Shown here in pieces: positions 6,419-14,378 of a DNA stretch of 19,818 nt; position 1 is the stretch's first letter; each line of letters opens with the position of its first letter. This DNA is from Candidatus Scatomorpha stercoravium. GTDB taxonomy: Bacteria; Bacillota; Clostridia; Oscillospirales; Oscillospiraceae. The notes below the pieces were generated by a model. That model did no database searches. It was not told where the DNA came from and was given only the letters and a program-made list of their open reading frames with translations. A program made the position numbers and the translations under genes. The stretch spans positions 1-19,818 of the forward strand of contig DVKN01000140.1 of assembly GCA_018716005.1 (NCBI GenBank). The letters run 5' to 3'.

Positions 6419-8500
6419 ATGCGAAAATTCTACTCCCTCGTCGTGCGCAATCCGAAGAAGCTGCTCGCGCTCTTCGCGCTGCTGGTCATTGCGGCGGCCG
6501 TGTGCCAGACGGGCGTGGCGGTGAACTACAACGTCACGGACTATCTCCCGCCCGACACACCCTCGACCGAGGCGCTCGGCGTGCTCTCGGCTGAGTTCGC
6601 CGGCGGCATACCGAACGCGCGCTGCATGGTGCGGGACGTCTCGCTCCCGGAGGCGCTGGAGATAAAGGAGCGCCTCGCCGCGGTGCCCGGCGTGGAGGCC
6701 GTGACCTGGCTGGACGACGCCGCGGACGTGCTCGCCCCGCTCGAGACGCAGGATAAGCGCACGGTGGAGACGTATTATAAGGACGGCGCCGCGCTCTACA
6801 CGCTCACCATCTCCGACGAGCACAGGATAGACGCCGTGGCCGCCGTGCGCGAGATAGCGGGCGAGACGGGCGCGCTCACGGGCGACGCCGTCTCCACGGC
6901 GGACGCGACGACCGGCACCGTGGCCGAGGTTCGGCTCATAACCGTGATAGCCGTGCTCTTCGTCTGGTTCATCCTGACGCTCACCACCTCGAACTGGGCC
7001 GAGCCCGTCATAGTCCTCGCGGGCCTCGGCGTCGCGACGGTGCTCAACGCGGGCAGCAACCTCGTCTTCGGCGAGATAAGCTTCGTCACGAACGCGGCCG
7101 GCAGCGTGCTGCAATTGGCCTGCACGCTCGACTACTCCGTCTTCCTCATCCACCGCTTCGCCGAATGCCTCGAGGAGGAGCCCTCGCCGCGCGAGGCGAT
7201 GACGGACGCCCTCTGCAAGTCCACGACGAGCATCATGTCCAGCGGCCTCACGACGGTGATAGGCTTCCTCGCGCTCGTATTCATGCGCTTCGGCCTCGGC
7301 AGCGACCTCGGCACGGCGCTCGCGAAGGGCATAGTGATAAGCATGATAACCGTCTTCATCTTCGAGCCCGCGCTCATACTCACGACCTACAGGCTCATGG
7401 AGAGGACGCGCCACCGCGCCTTCCTGCCAAGCTTCAGCAAATTCGCGCGCTTCGTCAGCCGCGTGATGCTGCCCATGCTGGTCGTGTTCGCCCTCATCAT
7501 GGTCCCGGCCTGCCTCGCCTCCACGAAGAACGACTTCTACTACGGCAGCGCGCACATCTACGCCGAGGGCACGCGCTACGGCGAGGACACAGCCGCCGTC
7601 GAGGCCGTCTTCGGCAAGAGCGACACCTACGTCGCCATGGTCGAGCGCGGGGACACGGCCCGCGAGGAGGCCCTCAGCGAGGCCCTGCACGCCATACCCG
7701 AGGTCGAGAGCGTCCTGAGCTACGTGGACAGCGTCGGCGCGGAGATACCGATGGAATACCTCGACAAGAATACGCTCAGCCTGCTCGTGAGCGAGGACTA
7801 CAGCCGCTTCGTCATAACCGTCGCCGCGGACAGCGAGGGCGAGCGGGCCTTCGCCCTGGTCGAGGAGGTGCGCGGCATACTAGACTCCCTCTACCCCGGC
7901 GCCTATTATCTCGCGGGCGACGGCGTCAGCACCTACGACCTCATGGACACCATCACCGCCGACAATATCAAAGTCAACGTCATAGCCATCGCCGCCGTCT
8001 TCCTCGTGCTGCTCTTCAGCTTCCGGAGCCTCAGCCTCCCGGTCATACTGGTGCTGAGCATAGAGACGGCCATCTGGATAAACATGGCCATACCCTATTT
8101 CCGCGGCAGCACGGTGTTCTACATAAGCTATCTCATCGTGAGCTCCATACAGCTCGGCGCGACGGTGGACTACGCCATACTCTTCGCCGACCGCTACCTC
8201 GAGTTCCGCCGCTCGCTGCCGAAGCGCGAGGCCGTGCTTCGCACGGTGAGCGCGGTGACGGTCTCCGTCTCCACCTCGGGCAGCGCGATAATCGTCGTCG
8301 GCCTCGGCCTCGGCTTCGTCTCCAAGCACCAGATTATATCCCAGCTGGGCTTCTTCCTCGGCATAGGCGGCGCGCTGAGCCTCGCCATCGTGCTCTTCGT
8401 CCTGCCCGGCTTCATGTACCTGTGCGACGGCATAATCCGCCGCACCACGCGCGGCGCGGACTTTCTCGCCGCATCCAAGGAGGTAAAAATCCATGAGTAA
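6419..8500 (+). CDS. MMPL/RND-superfamily membrane transporter
   Basis: Proton-driven transporter of the MmpL-like RND group, 693 aa from the ATG at 6419, chosen because AAAGGA lies 9 nt upstream; an ATG at 6413 is too close. The architecture is a two-fold repeat: a helix near residues 12-32, an extracellular domain, five or six helices, a second extracellular domain, then six helices. Each half carries the Asp-Tyr pair that relays protons in this family: TLDYS (Asp238-Tyr239) and TVDYA (Asp584-Tyr585). The cargo is unknown; lipids, lipopeptides or drugs are typical. Its stop overlaps the next gene by 8 nt, so the two products are expected in equal measure. Likely controlled by the divergent TetR protein. 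Confidence 0.9.
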   Translation: MRKFYSLVVRNPKKLLALFALLVIAAAVCQTGVAVNYNVTDYLPPDTPSTEALGVLSAEFAGGIPNARCMVRDVSLPEALEIKERLAAVPGVEAVTWLDDAADVLAPLETQDKRTVETYYKDGAALYTLTISDEHRIDAVAAVREIAGETGALTGDAVSTADATTGTVAEVRLITVIAVLFVWFILTLTTSNWAEPVIVLAGLGVATVLNAGSNLVFGEISFVTNAAGSVLQLACTLDYSVFLIHRFAECLEEEPSPREAMTDALCKSTTSIMSSGLTTVIGFLALVFMRFGLGSDLGTALAKGIVISMITVFIFEPALILTTYRLMERTRHRAFLPSFSKFARFVSRVMLPMLVVFALIMVPACLASTKNDFYYGSAHIYAEGTRYGEDTAAVEAVFGKSDTYVAMVERGDTAREEALSEALHAIPEVESVLSYVDSVGAEIPMEYLDKNTLSLLVSEDYSRFVITVAADSEGERAFALVEEVRGILDSLYPGAYYLAGDGVSTYDLMDTITADNIKVNVIAIAAVFLVLLFSFRSLSLPVILVLSIETAIWINMAIPYFRGSTVFYISYLIVSSIQLGATVDYAILFADRYLEFRRSLPKREAVLRTVSAVTVSVSTSGSAIIVVGLGLGFVSKHQIISQLGFFLGIGGALSLAIVLFVLPGFMYLCDGIIRRTTRGADFLAASKEVKIHE

Positions 8501-10463
8501 ACGCCTCGCCTCGGCCATCTTCGCCCTGCTCTTCGCCCTGAGCGCCTTCGTCCCCGCCCTCGCGACGGCCGAGACGCCCGCGCCCTCCGAAGCCCCGGAG
8601 GCGGAGCCCTCCGAGAAGGAGGAGGTCATATACTTCAACCTCGACGCCTCGGGAGAGGTCGAGAGCGCCTACGCCGTCAACAGCTTCCCCGGCGGCGACA
8701 TAAGCGACCGCGGGGACTACTCCGAGGTGCGGGTGCTGAACACCTCGGACGAGATAACGCTCGACGGCGATGAGGTGCGCCTGAGCTCCGACGCCTCCAG
8801 GGTCTATTATCAGGGCGCGCTCAAGGACCCCTGCCTCCCCTGGGACATCTCGCTCACGTATGAGCTCGACGGGAAGGCCGTCTCCCCGGAGGAGCTCGGC
8901 GGGAAATCCGGCTCGCTCGAGATACGCTTCACCGTCGAAAAGAACGGGCGCTGCGCGGGCTCCTTCTACGAGGACTACGCCCTCCAGGCGAGCTTCACCA
9001 TGCCCGGCGAGTGCTGCTCGGGCGTCTCCGCCCCGGGCGCCACCGTGGCGAACGTGGGCGCGGATAAGCAGCTCACCTTCACGCTCCTGCCCGGCGAGGG
9101 CATAGACACGGTCATAAGCGCCGAGGTCGAGGACTTCTCGATGCCCGCGGTGAGCATAAACGGCATACACCTGAACCTCAGCGTGGACGTGGACACGGAG
9201 GACATAAAGGGCCAGGTCGGCCAGCTCGTCAGCGCGGCGGCGCAGCTCGATAACGGCGCGGCGGCCCTCGTCAGCGGCTCCAACGAGCTCCTGGGCGGCA
9301 CGGCCGACGTGCAGAACGGCGCGGAGAGCCTCCGGAGCGGCATAGCCGAGCTCGACAGCGGCGTCGGCGAGCTGCGGGACGGCCTCGCCGCCATGCGCGA
9401 CGGGCTCAACGAGCTCTACGCCAAGTCCCCCGAGCTCGCGGGCGGCGCATACCAAATCTACGCCGGCCTCGCCGAAATAGACGAGCGCCTCTCGGCGGTG
9501 GACGTCCAGGCGATGATGGCGTCGGTTATAAGCTCCCTGACCGAGGCCGCGGGCGGAATGACCACGCAGGCCGCCAACGTCGCCGCGCTCGCCGCCGGCT
9601 TGCAGCAGAAAATGGCCGACGCCCAGGGCCTGCTCGCGGCGGGCGAAACGATGGTAAGCAATATGCAGGCCACTAATTCCGCCGCGGCCGCCGGGCTTCA
9701 GTCCGTACTTGCCACGCTTGACCCCGAGTCCGAGCAGTACGCTGCCGCCGCAGAGCCGATAAAAAGCGCGATGAAGGCGCTCAGCGGCAGCGGATTGCAG
9801 GCGCAGCTGATGCTCAACATGGTAAAGAGCAGCATTGCCGGTTTCTCGGAAGACGCGGCCGCGCTGGAGTCGGCGCTGCTCGAATTGCAGGCCTCCGGCG
9901 AGAACTTCAAGGCTGTCGCCGCCGGGCTTCAGGAGCAGACGGGCGGCCTGGCCTCGATGGTGGATGAGCTCAAGAGCGGCATAGCTCAGCTCGTATCCGG
10001 GGCGTGGCAGCTCACGGACGGCGTCTCGGCCTACACCTCGGGCGTCGCGCAGCTGGTGGACGGCTTCGGGAGCGTCATGAGCGGCGTGGGACAGCTCGCG
10101 AGCGGCACGCAGGAGCTGCTCTCAGGCTCCGACAGCCTCAGCGCCGGTACGGCGGAGCTCTACGCGGGCGTCGCCGAGCTCTGCGACGGGGCCGAGAGCA
10201 TGGCCGCGGGCGCGGGCCGCCTCCACAGCGAGGCCGGCGGCGTCGACATCCAGGCCCGGGTCGACGAGCTGCTCGAGGGCATAGGCGGGAGCATGGCCGC
10301 GCCCGAGAGCTTCACGAGCGAGGCCAACGGCCTCGTGAAGTCCGTGCAGTTCGTCATAAGCTGCGCCGCGATAGAGGCCCCGGAGGCCGAGCCGGAACCC
10401 GCCCCGCAGGCGGAGGAACCCACGCTCTGGCAGCGCTTCCTCGCCCTTTTCGGCATAGAATAA
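8493..10463 (+). CDS. Secreted LxxG heptad-repeat protein, transporter partner
   Basis: 656 aa, exported: MSKR, a hydrophobic stretch, and a likely signal-peptidase site after ALATA near residue 26. Residues about 45-230 are predicted beta-rich. Two blocks of x-x-x-Leu-x-x-Gly heptads follow (about 236-316 and 488-580, e.g. GIAELDSGVGELRDG), separated by an Ala/Gln/Met-rich helical region. Such heptads are known from YhgE/Pip-like and some MMPL proteins of Gram-positive bacteria. Here no clear C-terminal membrane span exists, only a short amphipathic end (TLWQRFLALFG). An ideal AAGGAGGT site and an 8-nt overlap couple it to the transporter gene. I infer an extracellular accessory rod or adaptor for the pump. 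Confidence 0.75.
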   Translation: MSKRLASAIFALLFALSAFVPALATAETPAPSEAPEAEPSEKEEVIYFNLDASGEVESAYAVNSFPGGDISDRGDYSEVRVLNTSDEITLDGDEVRLSSDASRVYYQGALKDPCLPWDISLTYELDGKAVSPEELGGKSGSLEIRFTVEKNGRCAGSFYEDYALQASFTMPGECCSGVSAPGATVANVGADKQLTFTLLPGEGIDTVISAEVEDFSMPAVSINGIHLNLSVDVDTEDIKGQVGQLVSAAAQLDNGAAALVSGSNELLGGTADVQNGAESLRSGIAELDSGVGELRDGLAAMRDGLNELYAKSPELAGGAYQIYAGLAEIDERLSAVDVQAMMASVISSLTEAAGGMTTQAANVAALAAGLQQKMADAQGLLAAGETMVSNMQATNSAAAAGLQSVLATLDPESEQYAAAAEPIKSAMKALSGSGLQAQLMLNMVKSSIAGFSEDAAALESALLELQASGENFKAVAAGLQEQTGGLASMVDELKSGIAQLVSGAWQLTDGVSAYTSGVAQLVDGFGSVMSGVGQLASGTQELLSGSDSLSAGTAELYAGVAELCDGAESMAAGAGRLHSEAGGVDIQARVDELLEGIGGSMAAPESFTSEANGLVKSVQFVISCAAIEAPEAEPEPAPQAEEPTLWQRFLALFGIE

Positions 10464-10482
10464 CGCCTATTTTATGTCACAA

Positions 10483-10515
10483 ACCGCCCGTACTCAGGTA
10501 TGGGCGGTATTTTTT
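10483..10515 (+). terminator. Intrinsic terminator after the MMPL operon
   Basis: An 11-bp stem (ACCGCCCGTAC pairing with GTATGGGCGGT, one G-T pair) with a TCAG loop, then A and six Ts. It starts about 20 nt after the stop of the heptad-repeat gene. Confidence 0.9.
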
Positions 10516-10529
10516 GCGCAAAAAGGGGC

Positions 10530-10558
10530 TTGCGAATACCCCGGGGCGGTAGTATAAT
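10530..10558 (+). promoter_or_regulatory. Promoter of the flavoprotein-ferredoxin-permease operon
   Basis: TTGCGA (10530-10535), 17-base spacer and a consensus TATAAT (10553-10558). The leader from about 10565 to the ATG is about 66 nt, with only weak short hairpins and a good AAGGAG ribosome site. Confidence 0.8.
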
Positions 10559-10630
10559 CAGGCCATCGCAATAATTTGCTGTTTTAAAGCCGCACTGTCA
10601 AAAAGCGCGGCCGGAAAGGAGAAATAACAT

Positions 10631-12574
10631 ATGCCTTCTGACAGCTGCAGCTGGCCCTTCCCGAACGAGTTCGGCCAGACCGAGACCGTCGAGAGCGAGG
10701 TGCTGGTGCTTGGCGGCGGCCTCTCGGGCTGCTTCGCGGCCATCGCCGCCGCGAGGCGCGGCAGGAGCGTCGTCATAGTCGAAAAGGGCGCGACGCTGCG
10801 CTCCGGCGCGGGCGGCACGGGCTTCGACCACTGGGAGAGCGCCTGCACCAACCCCTGCTCCAAGGTCACTCCCGAGGAGATAGCCTACGCCTATGTCGAC
10901 GAGCAGGACCACTACTCCAACGGCATTTCCCACTATATAGAGTGCCGCGAGGGCTGGGACCGCCTCGTGGACCTCGAGAGCTTCGGCGGCAAGATACGCG
11001 ACACCGACGACGAGTTCGCCGGCGCGGACTTCCGCGACGAGGAGACGAAGCTCATGTTCGCCTACGACTACGAGAACCGCTTCACCCTCCGCGTCTGGGG
11101 TACGACCTTCAAGCCCGCCCTCTATAAGGAGCTGCAGCGCCTCGGCGTCAGGATATACGACCGCACGGAGGCCACGGCCCTGCTCACGAAGACCGTGAAC
11201 GGCAAGAAGCGCGGCGTCGGCGCCGTCGGCATGAACGTGCATACGGGCCGCCTCGTCGTCTTCAAGGCCAAGAGCACGGTGCTGTGCATGTCCCGCCCGG
11301 CGCGCGTCTGGCTCTTTGACTCCGACCTCACGGGCCTGTGCGAGTTCAGGCCCATGCAGAGCATAGGCTCCGGCCACGCCATGGGCTGGCGCGCGGGCGT
11401 GGAGTTCACGATGATGGAGAAGAGCGTAAAGGCGGAGTTCTCCGCCGCGGGCCGTTCCTTCCCGCCCTACGCCACCGGCAACAACCACAACACCTGGTAC
11501 GCCGCCACGATGGTCGACGCGCGCGGCGTGGAGATACCCTATCTCGACCGCGACGGCAACGTCCTCAAGACCGTCCGCGAGCGCTATTACCCCGTCAAGG
11601 GCCAGAAGTTCTTCCTCAAGGGCGGCGTCATAGACGAGCCCAAGTACGAGTACCGCGGGCCCGAGACGATGCCCTTCGACGAGCTCATGAAGCGCGGCTA
11701 CCAGCTGCCCTTCTACGCCGACCTCAGCCGTATGCCCGAGATGGAGCGCAAGGTCATCTGGGGCATGATGGTCGGCCAGGAGGCCAAGACGAACGTGCCC
11801 ATACTCAAGAACTACACCGAGCGCGGTTTTGACCCCACGAAGCACGCCCTGCAGAGCTACGGCTCCGGCTGGCAGAGCGCGAGCTTCCTGCCGCAGGAGA
11901 GGCAGTTCTTCGGCGCTCCCGGCGGGATTATGCACGACTGGGACCTCAAGACCAACATCGACGGCATCTACGCCGCGGGCGACCAGCTCTTCGCGAGCGA
12001 CTGCGCCGGGCACGCCTGCGCCACCGGCCACTACGCCGGGCGCAAGGCCGCGGACTACGCCGCCTCCGTCGAGCTCCAGGACATAGACATGCGCGACGTC
12101 GACGCCGAGCGCGAGAGGCTCTACGCGCCCATGTACCGCTCCGAGGGCGTCACCTGGAAGGAGCTCAACCAGGCCATAGCCAAGGCCATGCAGAACTACT
12201 GCGGCGGCGTGAAGTGCCGCGACCTGATGCTCGAGGGCCTCGACCTCCTGAAGACCTACCGCGAGGAGATAGTCCCGCAGCTCTACTGCTTCAACCCCCA
12301 CGACCTCATGCGCACCCACGAGGTGCTGGACATCCTCGACGTCTCCGAGATGGTGCTCCACGCCTGCCTCATGCGCGAGTCGAGCTCCAAGCCGCTCTGC
12401 TTCGAGCGCAGCGATTTCCCCGAGCTGGACCCCGAGCGCGACAGGCACTTCATCACCATCCGTCAGGAGGACGGCAAGCCCATGCGCGGCGTGGTGGAGC
12501 ACGACTACTTCGGCGACCTCAAGGCCGAGTACGAAAAGCGCAACCGGGACTACATCGAGGGAGGTAAGAAGTGA
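10631..12574 (+). CDS. Fumarate-reductase/AprA-like FAD oxidoreductase
   Basis: Large flavoprotein, 647 aa, of the succinate dehydrogenase/fumarate reductase/adenylylsulfate reductase alpha superfamily. The FAD site is clear: GGGLSG (28-33), ribose-binding Glu52, then LRSGAGGTGFDHW (57-69), and the C-terminal GIYAAGDQLFASDCAGHACA segment around Asp451. A central capping domain lies between, with GNNHNTWYA near 283-291 as a possible substrate-contact region. There is no signal peptide, FMN-binding domain or heme motif, so it is cytosolic and takes electrons from the ferredoxin-like partner encoded next, as AprA does from AprB. True AMP-sulfate reduction is unlikely, because no sulfate-reduction genes are nearby. 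The substrate is unknown. Confidence 0.85.
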   Translation: MPSDSCSWPFPNEFGQTETVESEVLVLGGGLSGCFAAIAAARRGRSVVIVEKGATLRSGAGGTGFDHWESACTNPCSKVTPEEIAYAYVDEQDHYSNGISHYIECREGWDRLVDLESFGGKIRDTDDEFAGADFRDEETKLMFAYDYENRFTLRVWGTTFKPALYKELQRLGVRIYDRTEATALLTKTVNGKKRGVGAVGMNVHTGRLVVFKAKSTVLCMSRPARVWLFDSDLTGLCEFRPMQSIGSGHAMGWRAGVEFTMMEKSVKAEFSAAGRSFPPYATGNNHNTWYAATMVDARGVEIPYLDRDGNVLKTVRERYYPVKGQKFFLKGGVIDEPKYEYRGPETMPFDELMKRGYQLPFYADLSRMPEMERKVIWGMMVGQEAKTNVPILKNYTERGFDPTKHALQSYGSGWQSASFLPQERQFFGAPGGIMHDWDLKTNIDGIYAAGDQLFASDCAGHACATGHYAGRKAADYAASVELQDIDMRDVDAERERLYAPMYRSEGVTWKELNQAIAKAMQNYCGGVKCRDLMLEGLDLLKTYREEIVPQLYCFNPHDLMRTHEVLDILDVSEMVLHACLMRESSSKPLCFERSDFPELDPERDRHFITIRQEDGKPMRGVVEHDYFGDLKAEYEKRNRDYIEGGKK

Positions 12575-12864
12575 TGAGGAACATGAACGAGCTCTCCGTG
12601 CGGCCCGTGCCGTGCAGCGCGACGCCGCTCATCTTCGACGAGACGAAGTGCATAGGCTGCAACGCCTGCGCGAACGTCTGCCAGTGCGACATACTGCTGC
12701 CGAGCGCCGAGAAGGGCGCGCACCCCATCGTGATGTACCCCGGCGAGTGCTATTACTGCGGCGCCTGCGTCATGGTCTGTCCGCGCCCCGGCGCGCTCAG
12801 GCTCCAGCACCCGGTGATGAACCGCGCCAAGTTCATACCCGTCAAGCCCGACCCCGAAAAGTAA
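12574..12864 (+). CDS. Ferredoxin-like AprB-type two-[4Fe-4S] protein
   Basis: Electron-transfer subunit, 96 aa from the ATG at 12574. This start overlaps the flavoprotein stop by one base (TGATG) and has GGGAGGT 8 nt upstream; an in-frame GTG at 12571 is less likely. Two cluster-binding motifs are visible: CIGCNACANVC and CYYCGACVMVCP, with an insertion between them and a short C-terminal extension, as in AprB. It should carry electrons between a cellular ferredoxin or other donor and the FAD of the upstream protein. Tight coupling supports a 1:1 complex. Confidence 0.88.
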   Translation: MRNMNELSVRPVPCSATPLIFDETKCIGCNACANVCQCDILLPSAEKGAHPIVMYPGECYYCGACVMVCPRPGALRLQHPVMNRAKFIPVKPDPEK

Positions 12865-12897
12865 GAGAGAAGAGAGGAAAAGGAGGTCATACCCCCA

Positions 12898-14277
12898 ATG
12901 AGCAAAGCAGAAAAAGTAAAGAAGATAGGCCTCTTCGGCTGTATCGCGAACGGCATCGGCGCCATAATCGGCGCGGGCATCTTCGGCACCCTGCCCGAGG
13001 GCATCAACGCCATCGGCCCCATGGTGCTCCCCGCGCTCATCGTCGCGGCCATATACATCATCGCCAATATGTTCCCCAACGTCTACGCCTCGTCCGTCAT
13101 CCCGACCTCGGGCAGCTTCTTCCTCTACTCGACGAAGCTCATGCACCCCTTCTTCGGGCTGTGGATGACGCTCCAGGGCATATTGCAGCCCGCGCTCATC
13201 GGCACCTTCGCCGTCATGTTCGCGGAGTACTTCGTCGTCCTCTTCCCCGCCGCCGCGGGCAATGAGATACTCATCGGCGTCGCGCTGCTCGTCATATTCG
13301 GCGCGGTCGCGTACTTCGGCAACCACGCCTTCGCCTCGCTCAACAACGTCATAGTCGTCGTGATGATGCTCGCAATCGGCGTCTACGTCTTCGTCGGCGT
13401 GCCGAACATAGACTTCTCGAAGCTGAGCCTCGGCGAGACGCTCGGCGGCGGGCTCACGCTCACGAGCTTCTCCGCCACCGTCGGCCTCCTGACCAGCACG
13501 CTCTCCGGCGCGGGCAGTGTCAGCCAGATAGCGGACGACACAAAGAACCCCAGCCGCGACATCCCCCTCACGCTCATCCTCGCGCCGACCTTCGTCTGCA
13601 TAATCTACATGCTCATGGCCATAGTCACCATCGGCTGCATGGACGGCGGCACCGTCGCGAACCTCGCCGACGTGGGCGGGCAGTTCCTGGGCGGCGGCCT
13701 GCTCACCTTCTTCATCGTGGGCGGCCCCATCTGCGGCATCATGACCAGCATCGTCCCCGTCATCATGCTCTCCTGCGCCCTCATCCAGGTCTCCGCGGAC
13801 AACGACGTCTTCCCCGCCTTCGTCGCGAAGCGCAACAAGTACGGCGTCTCCCCGGTGATACTCGTCTTCGTCATCGGCTTCTCCGTCTTCCTCGTCGCCC
13901 TCGGCAACGGCTTCGGCCAGCTGATGACCATCTTCTCCTTCGTCAACACCGCCTGCTCCGTGCCGACCTGCATGGTGCCCTTCTTCCTGCGCAAGCGCTA
14001 CCCCAACGCCTGCCGTCACGCGGGGCTGAAGCTCAACGTGCCCCTGGTCTACGTGCTGAGCATCTTCGCGCTGGTGGTCTCCGTCTACCTCGCCATAGCC
14101 ATGTTCATCGAGATGGACCTCATGAGCTGGGTGGTCGTCGTCGCCGCCATCGTAATCACGGCCGTGTACTTCTTCATCCGCGTGGCCTACATCAAGAGCA
14201 AGGGCGGGAACCTCCTCGCCGACCTCAGCGCCCCCTATCCCCAGTGGGAGGAGCGCGAGAGGGAGTGCTCCGACTAA
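12898..14277 (+). CDS. APC-superfamily amino acid/amine permease
   Basis: Integral membrane transporter, 459 aa, about 12 helices. The first helix carries the unwound substrate-binding motif NGIGAIIGAGIFG typical of the amino acid-polyamine-organocation family. It lies 33 nt after the ferredoxin-like gene with an AAGGAGGT ribosome site, and a terminator follows. Family knowledge suggests a proton- or antiport-driven carrier of an amino acid, amine or decarboxylation product. Operon context implies that it imports the substrate, or exchanges substrate for product, of the flavoprotein pair. The exact substrate cannot be read from the sequence. Confidence 0.88.
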   Translation: MSKAEKVKKIGLFGCIANGIGAIIGAGIFGTLPEGINAIGPMVLPALIVAAIYIIANMFPNVYASSVIPTSGSFFLYSTKLMHPFFGLWMTLQGILQPALIGTFAVMFAEYFVVLFPAAAGNEILIGVALLVIFGAVAYFGNHAFASLNNVIVVVMMLAIGVYVFVGVPNIDFSKLSLGETLGGGLTLTSFSATVGLLTSTLSGAGSVSQIADDTKNPSRDIPLTLILAPTFVCIIYMLMAIVTIGCMDGGTVANLADVGGQFLGGGLLTFFIVGGPICGIMTSIVPVIMLSCALIQVSADNDVFPAFVAKRNKYGVSPVILVFVIGFSVFLVALGNGFGQLMTIFSFVNTACSVPTCMVPFFLRKRYPNACRHAGLKLNVPLVYVLSIFALVVSVYLAIAMFIEMDLMSWVVVVAAIVITAVYFFIRVAYIKSKGGNLLADLSAPYPQWEERERECSD

Positions 14278-14301
14278 AGCCCGCTCAGGGCCCTATACCC
14301 G

Positions 14302-14334
14302 GAGAGCCGCCCGCCGTGGCGGCTCTCTCCCTTT
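14302..14334 (+). terminator. Terminator after the permease gene
   Basis: A perfect 10-bp stem GAGAGCCGCC / GGCGGCTCTC with a 6-base loop, followed by a broken T tract (TCCCTTT). Strong stem, weak tail. It lies 25 nt after the permease stop. Confidence 0.7.
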
Positions 14335-14360
14335 ACAAGCGCGCGGCGGGATGTTAAAAT
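14332..14360 (+). promoter_or_regulatory. Promoter of the phosphoesterase gene
   Basis: TTTACA (14332-14337), 17-base spacer, TAAAAT (14355-14360). The -35 box uses the T tail of the preceding terminator. Transcription should start near 14365-14367, right at the GGAGG ribosome site, giving a leader of only about 12-15 nt. Confidence 0.6.
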
Positions 14361-14378
14361 TATGACGGAGGTGGGGAC

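Noticed and set aside
10598..12502. 634-residue open frame on the minus strand opposite the flavoprotein gene
   Set aside because: It is a GC-rich antisense shadow: low-complexity Ala/Gly/Val/Leu/His composition and no family motifs, while the plus strand encodes a clear FAD enzyme with promoter and ribosome site.
10631..12864. Genuine dissimilatory adenylylsulfate reductase (aprBA)
   Set aside because: The order is alpha then beta, no sat, dsr or qmo genes are nearby, and an amino acid-type permease is attached. Superfamily similarity only.
12550..14019. 489-residue minus-strand frame opposite the permease
   Set aside because: Asp/Glu/Ala/Gly/His-rich antisense of a membrane protein, a typical shadow of hydrophobic codons.
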